DNA of 7,323 nucleotides from JALTID01 sp027004335 [NCBI: bacterium] (lineage in GTDB: Bacteria > JALSQH01): positions 1 through 7,323 of the forward strand of contig JALTID010000203.1 of NCBI GenBank assembly GCA_027004335.1, in the 5' to 3' direction. Positions 1 through 6,360 of the stretch are shown one piece after another (within the stretch, counting starts at the first letter, position 1; each line of letters starts with the position of its first letter). The notes under the pieces were generated by a model that was not told the origin of the DNA, searched no databases, and saw only the letters and a list, made by a program, of their open reading frames with translations. A program made the position numbers and the translations under genes.

Positions 1-498
1 ATTTTTCAGTGATGGAATAAAAGCAGGAGTTTTTTCTGCCCATTTTATAAAAGCTTCTCCAAATTTTTTTCTTAAAAATTCTTCTTCAGCAAACATTATT
101 CTCTCGTAGTAAATCCAGTAAAGGAGGATCCCGATCACAGCAAACCACCAGACCCTGAAAAAAACAAAAACACCGATCCAGATGACAAAATTGGCGAGAT
201 AGAGAGGATGTCTCACTGTTGAGTAGATCCCGGTAGTATTTAATTTCTCCGCCACCTGTTTTTTAGTTACCCTTCCTGAAGTCCCCTTTGGTATATATCC
301 CACAGTCAAAATCCTTAGAAATTCTCCTGTTAGGGATAGAATAAATGCTCCGATCTCCCAGTAGAAATCAAGATTATGATCAAATCCAATATATTCATCA
401 AAGGCTGGTATTAGAAAAATTAAAATAAAAAGTGGTAGATAGCTCCTGTGCCTGAATAACCAGTTACCCGTTTTTTCCCATTCTTCTTTCAGTGGCAT
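1..498 (-). CDS. Isoprenylcysteine/phospholipid methyltransferase-family membrane protein (partial, C-terminus off the window)
   Basis: Reading the minus strand from the ATG at 498 gives 166 uninterrupted codons to the window edge, so the 3' end of the gene is missing. Hydrophobic segments lie near residues 20-33, 46-68 and 98-134. The C-terminal half carries the features of integral-membrane methyltransferases of the ICMT/PEMT type: the motif STVRHPLYLAN (residues 93-103), a long membrane hairpin, then an acidic EEE stretch (138-140), a KFGEAF segment (145-150) and a TPAFIP ending (157-162). In this family the RHP motif and the distal Glu help bind S-adenosylmethionine. The substrate (a lipid, a prenylated compound or another small molecule) cannot be told from the sequence. 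The start is supported by AAAGGA seven bases upstream and an extended -10 at 528-536. Transcription is divergent from the operon to the right. The family call is fairly secure; the exact function is unknown. Confidence 0.8.
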   Translation of the reverse strand, partial: MPLKEEWEKTGNWLFRHRSYLPLFILIFLIPAFDEYIGFDHNLDFYWEIGAFILSLTGEFLRILTVGYIPKGTSGRVTKKQVAEKLNTTGIYSTVRHPLYLANFVIWIGVFVFFRVWWFAVIGILLYWIYYERIMFAEEEFLRKKFGEAFIKWAEKTPAFIPSLKN

Positions 499-527
499 AG
501 AAAAATCCTTTACAATTTTTGAGAGTA

Positions 528-536
528 ATTATAGCA
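528..536 (-). promoter_or_regulatory. Extended -10 promoter for the methyltransferase gene
   Basis: On the minus strand these bases read TGCTATAAT, a consensus TATAAT with the upstream TG of an extended -10 element. No good -35 hexamer is visible 16-18 bases upstream, which is common for extended -10 promoters. The predicted transcript would start near 521 and leave a leader of about 23 bases containing the AAAGGA ribosome binding site. Confidence 0.55.
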
Positions 537-677
537 GAGTTGAGACAAGAAAACCATCTATCCGTTTAGTCACCTCTCATCAAACCTGTGGTAATGAAAA
601 GCTTTTTTTATCCGCTCATCATCTTAACAGTATGTTGGGGTTGAGTCTTCCTTTTTTTACCCAATTTCACATTTTTC

Positions 678-686
678 TGATATAAT
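678..686 (+). promoter_or_regulatory. Extended -10 promoter at the head of the ExbB-RNase R-dGTPase operon
   Basis: The bases read TGATATAAT, a perfect TATAAT preceded by TG at the extended -10 position. The upstream region has only a poor -35 match (TTTACC at 656-661, 19 bases away). The -10 ends six bases before the ATG at 693, so a normal start point would fall on or next to that ATG and give an mRNA with almost no leader. Translation might instead begin at the internal ATG at 747. Confidence 0.55.
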
Positions 687-692
687 AACTCC

Positions 693-1313
693 ATGGTTTC
701 TGAAATTTTGAATTACATCCCCTACGGTAAAGAAGGAGGATGGGTTATGCCCTTTATCTATCTCTTTGCCGTTGGTGCCACAGCTGTATTTTTAGAGAGG
801 TTATGGTTTCTCAGAAGAAAGAATATCATGCCGGGGGATCTTACTGATAGAGTTTCTCCCCTTGTTGAAGGAGAAAAATGGAGTGAATTGTTAGAAATAT
901 TCAAACCAGCCAGAACTTCTCTGGAAAGGGTTTCAGGGATCATTATTGAGAATCGTTTGAAACCTATTGATGTACTCAAAGAGGTTGTGGAAACTGCTGG
1001 AAAAAAGGAGAAGGATATCCTCCGGAGGGGAATCGGTTTTATCTCGCTAACGGTGAGTATCTCCCCGCTCCTTGGATTATTGGGTACTGTTTCGGGGATG
1101 ATAAAGGTTTTTTCTGCTATAAGCCACCAAAATATTGGTAACCCTGAAAAGTTAGCTGCTGGTATCTCTGAAGCACTGCTTACCACCTTTGCAGGTTTGA
1201 CTGTGGCTATTCTTGCCCTTCTCATGTGGAGTTATTTAAATAGCAGGGTTAACAGATACTTAAGAGAGCTTGAAGAATATTCAGTGGAGTTAATCCAGAG
1301 GATTCAGGAATGA
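693..1313 (+). CDS. MotA/TolQ/ExbB-family proton channel protein
   Basis: This 206-residue protein has the three-span layout of ExbB and TolQ. Span 1 is at about residues 17-36, after the typical GGWVM entry. A cytoplasmic region covers 40-113. Span 2 (116-139) contains PLLGLLGTVSGM, the family's best-conserved motif, and span 3 (160-182) contains EALLTTFAGLTVAI. Such proteins form an inner-membrane pentamer around an ExbD/TolR dimer and pass protons to drive a partner across the envelope. The ExbD-type gene follows with a four-base ATGA overlap. With no TonB or Tol genes in view, ExbB and TolQ cannot be separated, so no symbol is given. The start is uncertain. ATG 693 has no Shine-Dalgarno and sits beside the -10 box, while the in-frame ATG at 747 follows AAGGAGGA (733-740) at good spacing but would remove the GGWV entry. 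A TGA at 678 rules out anything longer. Confidence 0.9.
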   Translation: MVSEILNYIPYGKEGGWVMPFIYLFAVGATAVFLERLWFLRRKNIMPGDLTDRVSPLVEGEKWSELLEIFKPARTSLERVSGIIIENRLKPIDVLKEVVETAGKKEKDILRRGIGFISLTVSISPLLGLLGTVSGMIKVFSAISHQNIGNPEKLAAGISEALLTTFAGLTVAILALLMWSYLNSRVNRYLRELEEYSVELIQRIQE

Positions 1314-1747
1314 ATTTTCGTGAGGAAAATTCGGGGACTTCTGCACCACGAATAGAGCTTACATCACTTGTGGATGTAGTTTTTCTTCTGGTTCTTTTTT
1401 TCGCTGTTTCCACCACTTTTCCCCAGACGCCTGCTGGTGTCAACATTAACCTTCCAAAGATGAAAAATGTAAAGCAGGTAGTAACAGAGAAGCCATTGAA
1501 AATTTTCGTAGATAAAAAGGGGGATATTTACGATTTTAATGGGCCGGTCACTTTTTTACAATTAAGGGAGGTTATAAAAAAAAGAAAAAATAAAACCGTC
1601 ATTGTTGATGCGGATAAAGATGCAACTCATGGAATGGTTATGAGAGTGCTTGATTTTCTAAAATCCAGTGGCGTGGAAAGGATCTTAATTGCAGCAGAGA
1701 AAAATGAAGGAAAAGAGAATACTGGAACTCCTCAAAAAAAGAGGTAG
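1310..1747 (+). CDS. ExbD/TolR-family biopolymer transport protein
   Basis: This 145-residue protein has one N-terminal membrane span (about 19-36) within LTSLVDVVFLLVLFF. Asp22 matches the single membrane Asp of ExbD and TolR, which carries protons through the channel. Residues 40-130 form the expected periplasmic domain, with INLPK after the span, a KIFVDKKGDIY strand and a final ERILIAAE strand. The last 15 residues are polar, Lys-rich and not typical of the family. The start overlaps the stop of the channel gene as ATGA and is preceded by AGAGGA (1297-1302) at seven bases, so translation is probably coupled. The 3' end overlaps the RNase R gene by 44-59 bases depending on its start. The protein is expected to work in a complex with its upstream neighbour; the energised partner is not visible here. 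Confidence 0.9.
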   Translation: MNFREENSGTSAPRIELTSLVDVVFLLVLFFAVSTTFPQTPAGVNINLPKMKNVKQVVTEKPLKIFVDKKGDIYDFNGPVTFLQLREVIKKRKNKTVIVDADKDATHGMVMRVLDFLKSSGVERILIAAEKNEGKENTGTPQKKR

Positions 1748-3932
1748 GCCTCTATCTTTCAGGGAGATCGGAAAAGAACTTGGGACTTCTGGAGAAGGAA
1801 AAGAGGATATAAGGAAGACTCTTGGAGAACTGGAGCGGAAGGGGATACTTTTTCGTACTGAAAATCAGAAATATTTCGTAGCAAGCTGGATTGGATTTGT
1901 AACTGGAAAATTTATCTTGCATCCAGATGGTTATGGGTTTGTTGAACCAGATGTGAAGGAATGGGGTGAGAAGGATATTTTTATCCCCAGACCATATATT
2001 TCTGATGCCCTGCCCGGAGATCGGGTTATAGTCGCTGTTACCACTATTAGAAAAGATAGAGCTGAAGGGAAGATATTCAGGATCCTTGAGAGAGGATTAA
2101 AAAAGATTGTTGGACTTCTTGTTTTGGAAAGGAGGCTTTACTGGGTAATTCCTCAGGACAGGAGATTACCTTTTCAGGTACTCATCAGGTCGCGTAAGAG
2201 AGAAAAAATGCCCGTGGATCACATGGTGGTTTGTGAGATCGCCAGATATCCAGAAGGTGGGTTACCTCCAGAAGGAATAATAGTAAGGGATCTTGGTTCC
2301 CCCGATGATCCCGCCGTTCATCCTCTGATTATTGAAGAGAAGTATGAGCTCTCTCCATCTTTTCCTCCCGAGGTGATAGAGGAAGCAGAAAATGTGAGGG
2401 AGAAGATTCCATACTACCAGAAGAAAAAAAGGGTGGATCTCAGGAAGAAGTGGTTTATAACTATTGATGGGGAAAGTGCCAAAGATTTTGATGACGCAGT
2501 ATATCTGGAAGAGTTAGGTGATGGAAATTACAGGCTCTTTGTTGCGATAGCCGATGTTTCCTACTATGTAAAAGAGGGGTCATTGCTTGATAAGGAAGCT
2601 TTTAATAGAGCTACCTCCGTCTATTTCCCTGACAGGGTTTACCCCATGTTTCCCCTTAGACTTTCTACCGGGATTTGCAGCCTGAACCCCGATGAGGATC
2701 GTCCTGTTATGGTTGTTGAGATGATTCTGGACCCAAGAGGGGTGGTGAAGAATTATAAAATCTACGAGGGCATAATAAGGTCACATCTCAGGATGACCTA
2801 TGAAAAGCTGGCCATGATTCTTGTGGATGAAGATAAGAATTTGATGGAAGAGTATAGAGATTTTCTTCCGCTTTTTTACAGAATGAAAGAAATTGCTGAG
2901 GTTCTCCGGCAGAGGAGGATGGTGCTTGGAAGTCTTGATTTTGATCTCCCTGAACCTGAGTTTATTTTTGATAGAGAAGGTAGAATTGAGAAAATTCAAA
3001 AAATGGACAGAAACATTGCGCACTCCATAATTGAGGAATTTATGCTTCTGGCTAATAAAAGTGTAGCAAGGTTTGTTGCTGATTCTAATTATCCAATGCT
3101 CTACAGATGCCATGCTCCACCTGATCCTCAGAAACTTGAAACTCTAAGGGAGTTTTTAAGAATCTGGGGTCTTACAATACCTGATAGGGTCAAACCCAAG
3201 CATCTCCAGAAAATACTATTTAGAGTGGAGGGTACCCCCCAGGAGAATCTGATAAATACGGTGATCCTCAGATCAATGATGCACGCCGAGTATTCCCCGG
3301 AGAATTATGGACATTTCGCTCTGGCATTTAAATTTTATACCCATTTTACCAGCCCGATCAGGAGGTACCCGGATCTGGTAGTTCACAGAATTTTAAAGGA
3401 TATTATTTCTGGTAAGAGTGGAGCTGTTAGAATAAAAAAGTGGAAGAAAAGGCTTCCGGAAATTGCAAAGCATTCCACAGAGAGGGAAAAGATAGCAGAA
3501 AAAGCAGAAAGAGAAATTATAGATTATAAGAAAGTGGAGTTTATGATGAATAAAGTTGGAGATGAATATGAGGGGATTGTAAGCGGTGTTTCCGGTGTGG
3601 GTTTCTGGGTGGAGTTGAAGGATTACTTTGTGGAGGGTTTTGTTCCCCTCTATTCCCTCACAGATGATTTTTACAGATTTTCTCCTAAAACTTATTCTGT
3701 TGTTGGGGTGAGACATGGAAGAATATTTCAAATTGGTGATAATGTAAAAGTTAAAGTTGTAAATGTGGACCTTTTTACCCGGCAGATCGAGTTAAATGTA
3801 GTTGATATTAAACCACCATCAAAGAGGAAAAAGAAAAAAAAGAAGAGGAAAAATAAGACAAACACAAAGAACAGGGACAAAAATAGTAGAAATGAAAAGC
3901 ATAAGGGAAACTCTGGAAGAAATAGAGGATAA
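1689..3932 (+). CDS. rnr: Ribonuclease R (RNase II/RNB family 3'-5' exoribonuclease)
   Basis: This 747-residue protein has the full RNase R order: an N-terminal winged helix (about 8-65), two cold-shock-type OB folds (about 70-215, beginning [16 protein letters not shown]), the RNB catalytic domain (about 248-575), an S1 domain (about 622-706) and a Lys-rich tail (711-747). Asp260, Asp266, Asp268 and Asp269 in [10 protein letters not shown] have the spacing of the metal-binding Asp set of E. coli RNase R. The [14 protein letters not shown] motif (554-567) is intact. RNase R degrades structured RNA processively from the 3' end and acts in mRNA, rRNA and tmRNA-linked quality control. The TTG start at 1689 has AAAGGA (1677-1682) six bases upstream; the ATG at 1704 is an alternative with a weak site. 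Both lie inside the ExbD-type gene. The A-rich end of the gene overlaps the dGTPase gene. Confidence 0.95.
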   Translation: MQQRKMKEKRILELLKKRGRPLSFREIGKELGTSGEGKEDIRKTLGELERKGILFRTENQKYFVASWIGFVTGKFILHPDGYGFVEPDVKEWGEKDIFIPRPYISDALPGDRVIVAVTTIRKDRAEGKIFRILERGLKKIVGLLVLERRLYWVIPQDRRLPFQVLIRSRKREKMPVDHMVVCEIARYPEGGLPPEGIIVRDLGSPDDPAVHPLIIEEKYELSPSFPPEVIEEAENVREKIPYYQKKKRVDLRKKWFITIDGESAKDFDDAVYLEELGDGNYRLFVAIADVSYYVKEGSLLDKEAFNRATSVYFPDRVYPMFPLRLSTGICSLNPDEDRPVMVVEMILDPRGVVKNYKIYEGIIRSHLRMTYEKLAMILVDEDKNLMEEYRDFLPLFYRMKEIAEVLRQRRMVLGSLDFDLPEPEFIFDREGRIEKIQKMDRNIAHSIIEEFMLLANKSVARFVADSNYPMLYRCHAPPDPQKLETLREFLRIWGLTIPDRVKPKHLQKILFRVEGTPQENLINTVILRSMMHAEYSPENYGHFALAFKFYTHFTSPIRRYPDLVVHRILKDIISGKSGAVRIKKWKKRLPEIAKHSTEREKIAEKAEREIIDYKKVEFMMNKVGDEYEGIVSGVSGVGFWVELKDYFVEGFVPLYSLTDDFYRFSPKTYSVVGVRHGRIFQIGDNVKVKVVNVDLFTRQIELNVVDIKPPSKRKKKKKKRKNKTNTKNRDKNSRNEKHKGNSGRNRG

Positions 3933-4932
3933 AAATCTTCATCCTCGTGCTGTGAGGAGCAGGAACACAAAGGGAAGAGAAAAGCCTGAAGCTCCCCATC
4001 CCTACAGAATGGCGTTTCAGATTGATAGAGACAGGATTATTCACAGTAAGGCTTTTAGAAGATTGAAACATAAAACCCAGGTTCTTCTACATCCCATCGG
4101 GGACCATTACCGCACGAGATTAACCCACACTCTGGAAGTTTCTCAAATAGCAAGAACTATAGCCAGGGCTCTTCGATTAAATGAGGATCTAACAGAAGCC
4201 ATAGCCCTGGGGCATGATTTAGGTCATACTCCATTTGGACATGCAGGAGAGAGCGTGTTGAACGAACTGTGTCCCGGCGGCTTTAAACACTATTTCCAGA
4301 GTCTCAGGGTGGTTGAGGTCCTTGAAAAAAATGGAGAGGGGCTAAATCTTACATGGGAAGTGAGGGATGGCATAGTTAAACATTCCAAGGGAAAAGGTCC
4401 TATTGTGGGGCCTGGTGCGGAAAAACCCGAGACCCTTGAGGGCCAGATAGTCAGAATTTCTGATATAGTTGCCTATGTTAATCATGACATTGATGATGCT
4501 ATGAGGGCAGGGGTTTTAACGGAGGAAATGCTTCCGTCAGATTGTGTGGATGTTATTGGTTCCCGCTATTCACAGAGAATAGATTCCATGGTTACAGATG
4601 TGATTGAAGAAACTATTAAAAGAGACTATGAGGAGATAGCTCTATCCCAATCTATGCTGGAAGTACTTGAAAAATTGAGGAATTTTCTTTTTAAAAATGT
4701 TTATGAAACTGAAATTATGGATGCAGAGTTTTTAAAAGCTAAAAAAATTCTGAGAGAACTTTATGAATTTTATGAAAATAATGCTAAAATATTTGAGATA
4801 GATGCGGGTAGTTTTGGAATAAAAGAGGAAAATTTAAAAAGAAGAATATGTGATTTTATAGCAGGAATGAGCGATGAATATGCTCTTTACAAGTACCAGC
4901 AATTTTTTATCCCCAGTAGATGGAAATTTTAA
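3892..4932 (+). CDS. dgt: dGTPase-like HD-domain deoxynucleoside triphosphate triphosphohydrolase
   Basis: This 346-residue enzyme belongs to the dGTPase-like HD family, which splits dNTPs into deoxynucleoside and triphosphate and helps balance dNTP pools. The conserved N-terminal block [20 protein letters not shown] (42-61) is followed by [19 protein letters not shown] (70-88). The HD metal ligands are visible as His79, His108-Asp109 in [16 protein letters not shown], and Asp191 in [15 protein letters not shown]. The length fits the shorter bacterial type, not the roughly 500-residue E. coli Dgt, so the substrate may be broader than dGTP. The ATG at 3892 matches the usual family start ([10 protein letters not shown]). 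The frame is open back to a TTG at 3802, but that stretch only mirrors the A-rich RNase R tail. The gene overlaps rnr by 41 bases with a weak ribosome site, which suggests translational coupling. Confidence 0.93.
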   Translation: MKSIRETLEEIEDKNLHPRAVRSRNTKGREKPEAPHPYRMAFQIDRDRIIHSKAFRRLKHKTQVLLHPIGDHYRTRLTHTLEVSQIARTIARALRLNEDLTEAIALGHDLGHTPFGHAGESVLNELCPGGFKHYFQSLRVVEVLEKNGEGLNLTWEVRDGIVKHSKGKGPIVGPGAEKPETLEGQIVRISDIVAYVNHDIDDAMRAGVLTEEMLPSDCVDVIGSRYSQRIDSMVTDVIEETIKRDYEEIALSQSMLEVLEKLRNFLFKNVYETEIMDAEFLKAKKILRELYEFYENNAKIFEIDAGSFGIKEENLKRRICDFIAGMSDEYALYKYQQFFIPSRWKF

Positions 4933-4938
4933 GGAGGT
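4931..4938 (+). promoter_or_regulatory. Strong Shine-Dalgarno overlapping the dGTPase stop codon
   Basis: AAGGAGGT begins on the second base of the TAA stop of the dGTPase gene (4930-4932). Two consecutive ATGs follow at 4939 and 4942. The GGAGG core is one base from the first and four bases from the second, so the second is the better start. Stop and ribosome site share bases, which points to coupled translation and to both genes lying on one transcript. Confidence 0.75.
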
Positions 4939-4941
4939 ATG

Positions 4942-6240
4942 ATGCCAGGGGAGAAGAAATCTTCTACTCTCCCTTTTTTGAAGGTTTATTTTGAAACCCT
5001 GGATGAGTTTGTTGAAGCTTATTCCCAGCATATTTCTAAAGGGGGGATGTTTATAAAAACTCCTGTTCAATTAAAGGGGGGGCAGAAGATAAAGGTTGAA
5101 CTGAAACTTAAAAATAACCAGTCTCTTATAAGAGGAATTGCTGAAGTGATATGGGAAAAAGTAGAGGGGGGAAAAACAACTGGAGTTGGAATTAAGTTTA
5201 TCCAGCTTACACCTGAGAGCTTAAAATTTCTTGAGCAGATACAAAAAAAATTAAAAGAGAAAGAGGAAGAAATTCTGAGTGCAGAAGAGGTTCTTGAAGA
5301 ACCGGAAGAGATAATAGAAGAACCGGAAGTGGTTGAAGAGAAAGTAAGAGAAGTTTTGAAGGAGCCTTCTTTACCTGAATCTCAAGTAGTTGAACCTGAG
5401 GATGTAAGTAAGGAAAGTGGTCTTAAAAAAGATGCTTCTGGAGAGGAGATAGCTGAACCCCAGGAAGAATTTCTTGCGCCTCCTGAGGAGGTAATTGAGA
5501 AGGTACCTGGGGGCTCGGAAAGTAAAACCCCTTCAAAGAAAGATGTAGAAAAAGTAGTAACAGATGTAGTGGAACCTACCACTAAGATAGAAATTTCCTC
5601 CGGGAAGATGCTGAAAAATATAATAGTAGTTGTGGTAATTTTAGCGGTGGCCGGAGTTGCTGGATATTTTGTTTTCCTTTCTCCTCAAAAGAGTGAGAAG
5701 GTTGAAATTGCTGCTAAGGGAAAGGTAATAAGTGGCGGCGGGAAGAAAATTCCAGGGGGGGTGTTGCCGGAGGAAGTAATAACGGGAAATGAGACTGCTC
5801 ATACTGTTACCTCTACATCTCCATCTACTCCTTCCCGCGGAATATCTGAAAGAGGAGAAAAAGAAGCGGCTGTGACGAAAGCAAGGCACTCACCTTTACC
5901 TCCTGTTACTTCTGGCAGACTTGCTAAAAAAATCATTGATATAAAAGTCTTGAGTGACAGAAGTGAAATAATTCTGGATGGTTCCATCACAAGAAGAAAA
6001 ATCAGGACGGTAGCCCTTAACAGGGATAGAAAAAATTATCCCAGAATAGTTGTAAGAATAAGAATACCCCAGAAGAAGCTGAGTAAATGGGTTGTACATG
6101 GAAAAGGTAGATTAAGGAGAATAAGGTTGGGACTCCATCCTCCTGAAGTGTGGCTGGTTTACGATTTTAACACAGGGAGAAGACCTCCACATTACAGGGT
6201 AAAGGTGGTAGAGAACAAAATCCTTCTTTATTGGAGATAG
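4942..6240 (+). CDS. PilZ-like domain / transmembrane / AMIN-like domain protein
   Basis: This 432-residue protein has four parts. Residues 9-100 resemble the PilZ variant common in myxobacteria and other deltaproteobacteria: KVYFETLDEF, then HISKGGMFIKT (30-40), a WEK strand and GVGIKFIQLTPESLKFLE. The RxxxR motif that binds cyclic di-GMP in standard PilZ domains is absent. Residues 101-222 are a Glu/Pro-rich disordered linker with a short seven-residue repeat. Residues 226-247 form one membrane span (IIVVVVILAVAGVAGYFVFL), followed by a Gly/Ser/Thr/Pro-rich spacer to about 325. Residues 328-432 resemble an AMIN domain, with a hydrophobic strand, PRIVVRIRIP, RRIRLGLHPPEVWLVYDF and a closing strand. 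AMIN domains place amidases and secretins such as PilQ at the cell wall. The predicted topology is PilZ in the cytoplasm and AMIN in the periplasm. It is the last gene of the operon. The AMIN call rests on pattern, not a search. Confidence 0.75.
   Translation: MPGEKKSSTLPFLKVYFETLDEFVEAYSQHISKGGMFIKTPVQLKGGQKIKVELKLKNNQSLIRGIAEVIWEKVEGGKTTGVGIKFIQLTPESLKFLEQIQKKLKEKEEEILSAEEVLEEPEEIIEEPEVVEEKVREVLKEPSLPESQVVEPEDVSKESGLKKDASGEEIAEPQEEFLAPPEEVIEKVPGGSESKTPSKKDVEKVVTDVVEPTTKIEISSGKMLKNIIVVVVILAVAGVAGYFVFLSPQKSEKVEIAAKGKVISGGGKKIPGGVLPEEVITGNETAHTVTSTSPSTPSRGISERGEKEAAVTKARHSPLPPVTSGRLAKKIIDIKVLSDRSEIILDGSITRRKIRTVALNRDRKNYPRIVVRIRIPQKKLSKWVVHGKGRLRRIRLGLHPPEVWLVYDFNTGRRPPHYRVKVVENKILLYWR
5296..5329 (+). 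repeat. Short in-frame direct repeat in the acidic linker
   Basis: The 13-base unit GAAGAACCGGAAG occurs at 5296-5308 and again at 5317-5329, a period of 21 bases that encodes two EEPE units seven residues apart. It looks like local duplication within a low-complexity acidic linker and not a mobile or regulatory repeat. Confidence 0.6.
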
Positions 6241-6246
6241 AAAAAG

Positions 6247-6320
6247 CGCCCCCGGCAGGATTCGAACCTGCGACACCGGGATTAGGAATCCCGTGCTCTA
6301 TCCTCCTGAGCTACGAGGGC
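6247..6320 (-). tRNA. tRNA-Arg (anticodon CCU)
   Basis: The minus strand folds into a complete 74-base cloverleaf. The seven-pair acceptor stem is GCCCTCG with CGGGGGC (one U-G pair). The D stem is GCTC/GAGC with a nine-base loop, and the anticodon stem CGGGA/TCCCG encloses loop TTCCTAA. A five-base variable loop is followed by the T arm GCAGG-TTCGAAT-CCTGC and discriminator G. Loop position 34-36 is CCT (plus-strand 6284-6286), so it reads AGG. The 3' CCA is not encoded: the discriminator is followed by C and then five T residues (6245-6241), which may end transcription. AGG and AGA are the usual Arg codons in the surrounding genes, so this is likely a heavily used tRNA. It faces the operon to its left, with six bases between its 3' end and the stop codon of the PilZ/AMIN gene. 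Confidence 0.97.
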
Positions 6321-6329
6321 ATCTACTAC

Positions 6330-6357
6330 ATTATATTTTAATTTAGGTGGGATTCAA
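6330..6357 (-). promoter_or_regulatory. Sigma70-type promoter for tRNA-Arg
   Basis: On the minus strand TTGAAT (6357-6352) and a perfect TATAAT (6335-6330) are separated by 16 bases, and the mature tRNA begins nine bases beyond the -10. This is the clearest promoter in the window. Its -35 box lies between the ribosome site and the start codon of the dehydrogenase gene on the other strand, so the two control regions overlap. Confidence 0.8.
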
Positions 6358-6360
6358 GAT

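Larger units (their letters stand above)
499..692. other. Divergent intergenic region
   Basis: These 194 bases separate the leftward methyltransferase gene from the rightward operon. They contain the two promoters listed separately and no open frame I would call a gene. The middle (about 560-660) is T-rich with no convincing terminator hairpin or strong inverted repeat. A transcription factor site could be present but cannot be named. Confidence 0.7.

Noticed and set aside
577-597. Imperfect inverted repeat TCATCAAACC-TGT-GGTAATGA in the divergent intergenic region
   Set aside because: Only short broken arms pair (ACC/GGT and TCAT/ATGA with unequal spacing), so it cannot be called an operator.
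641-646. TTGAGT as a -35 box for the rightward operon
   Set aside because: It is 34 bases from the TATAAT at 681, far outside the usual 16-18 base spacing.
758-1225. Long antisense open frame inside the ExbB-type gene
   Set aside because: It has no recognisable protein features or ribosome site and mirrors a well-supported membrane protein gene; the same holds for the other antisense frames under the operon genes.
1730-1752. Alternative small hairpins CCTC-A7-GAGG and GAGG-TAGG-CCTC around the ExbD-type stop codon
   Set aside because: Stems of four pairs are too short to support an attenuator or switch, and the bases are constrained by two overlapping coding frames.
3802-3891. A 30-codon upstream extension of the dGTPase frame beginning with TTG
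   Set aside because: It only translates the A-rich RNase R tail in another frame, and the family's usual N-terminus aligns from the ATG at 3892.
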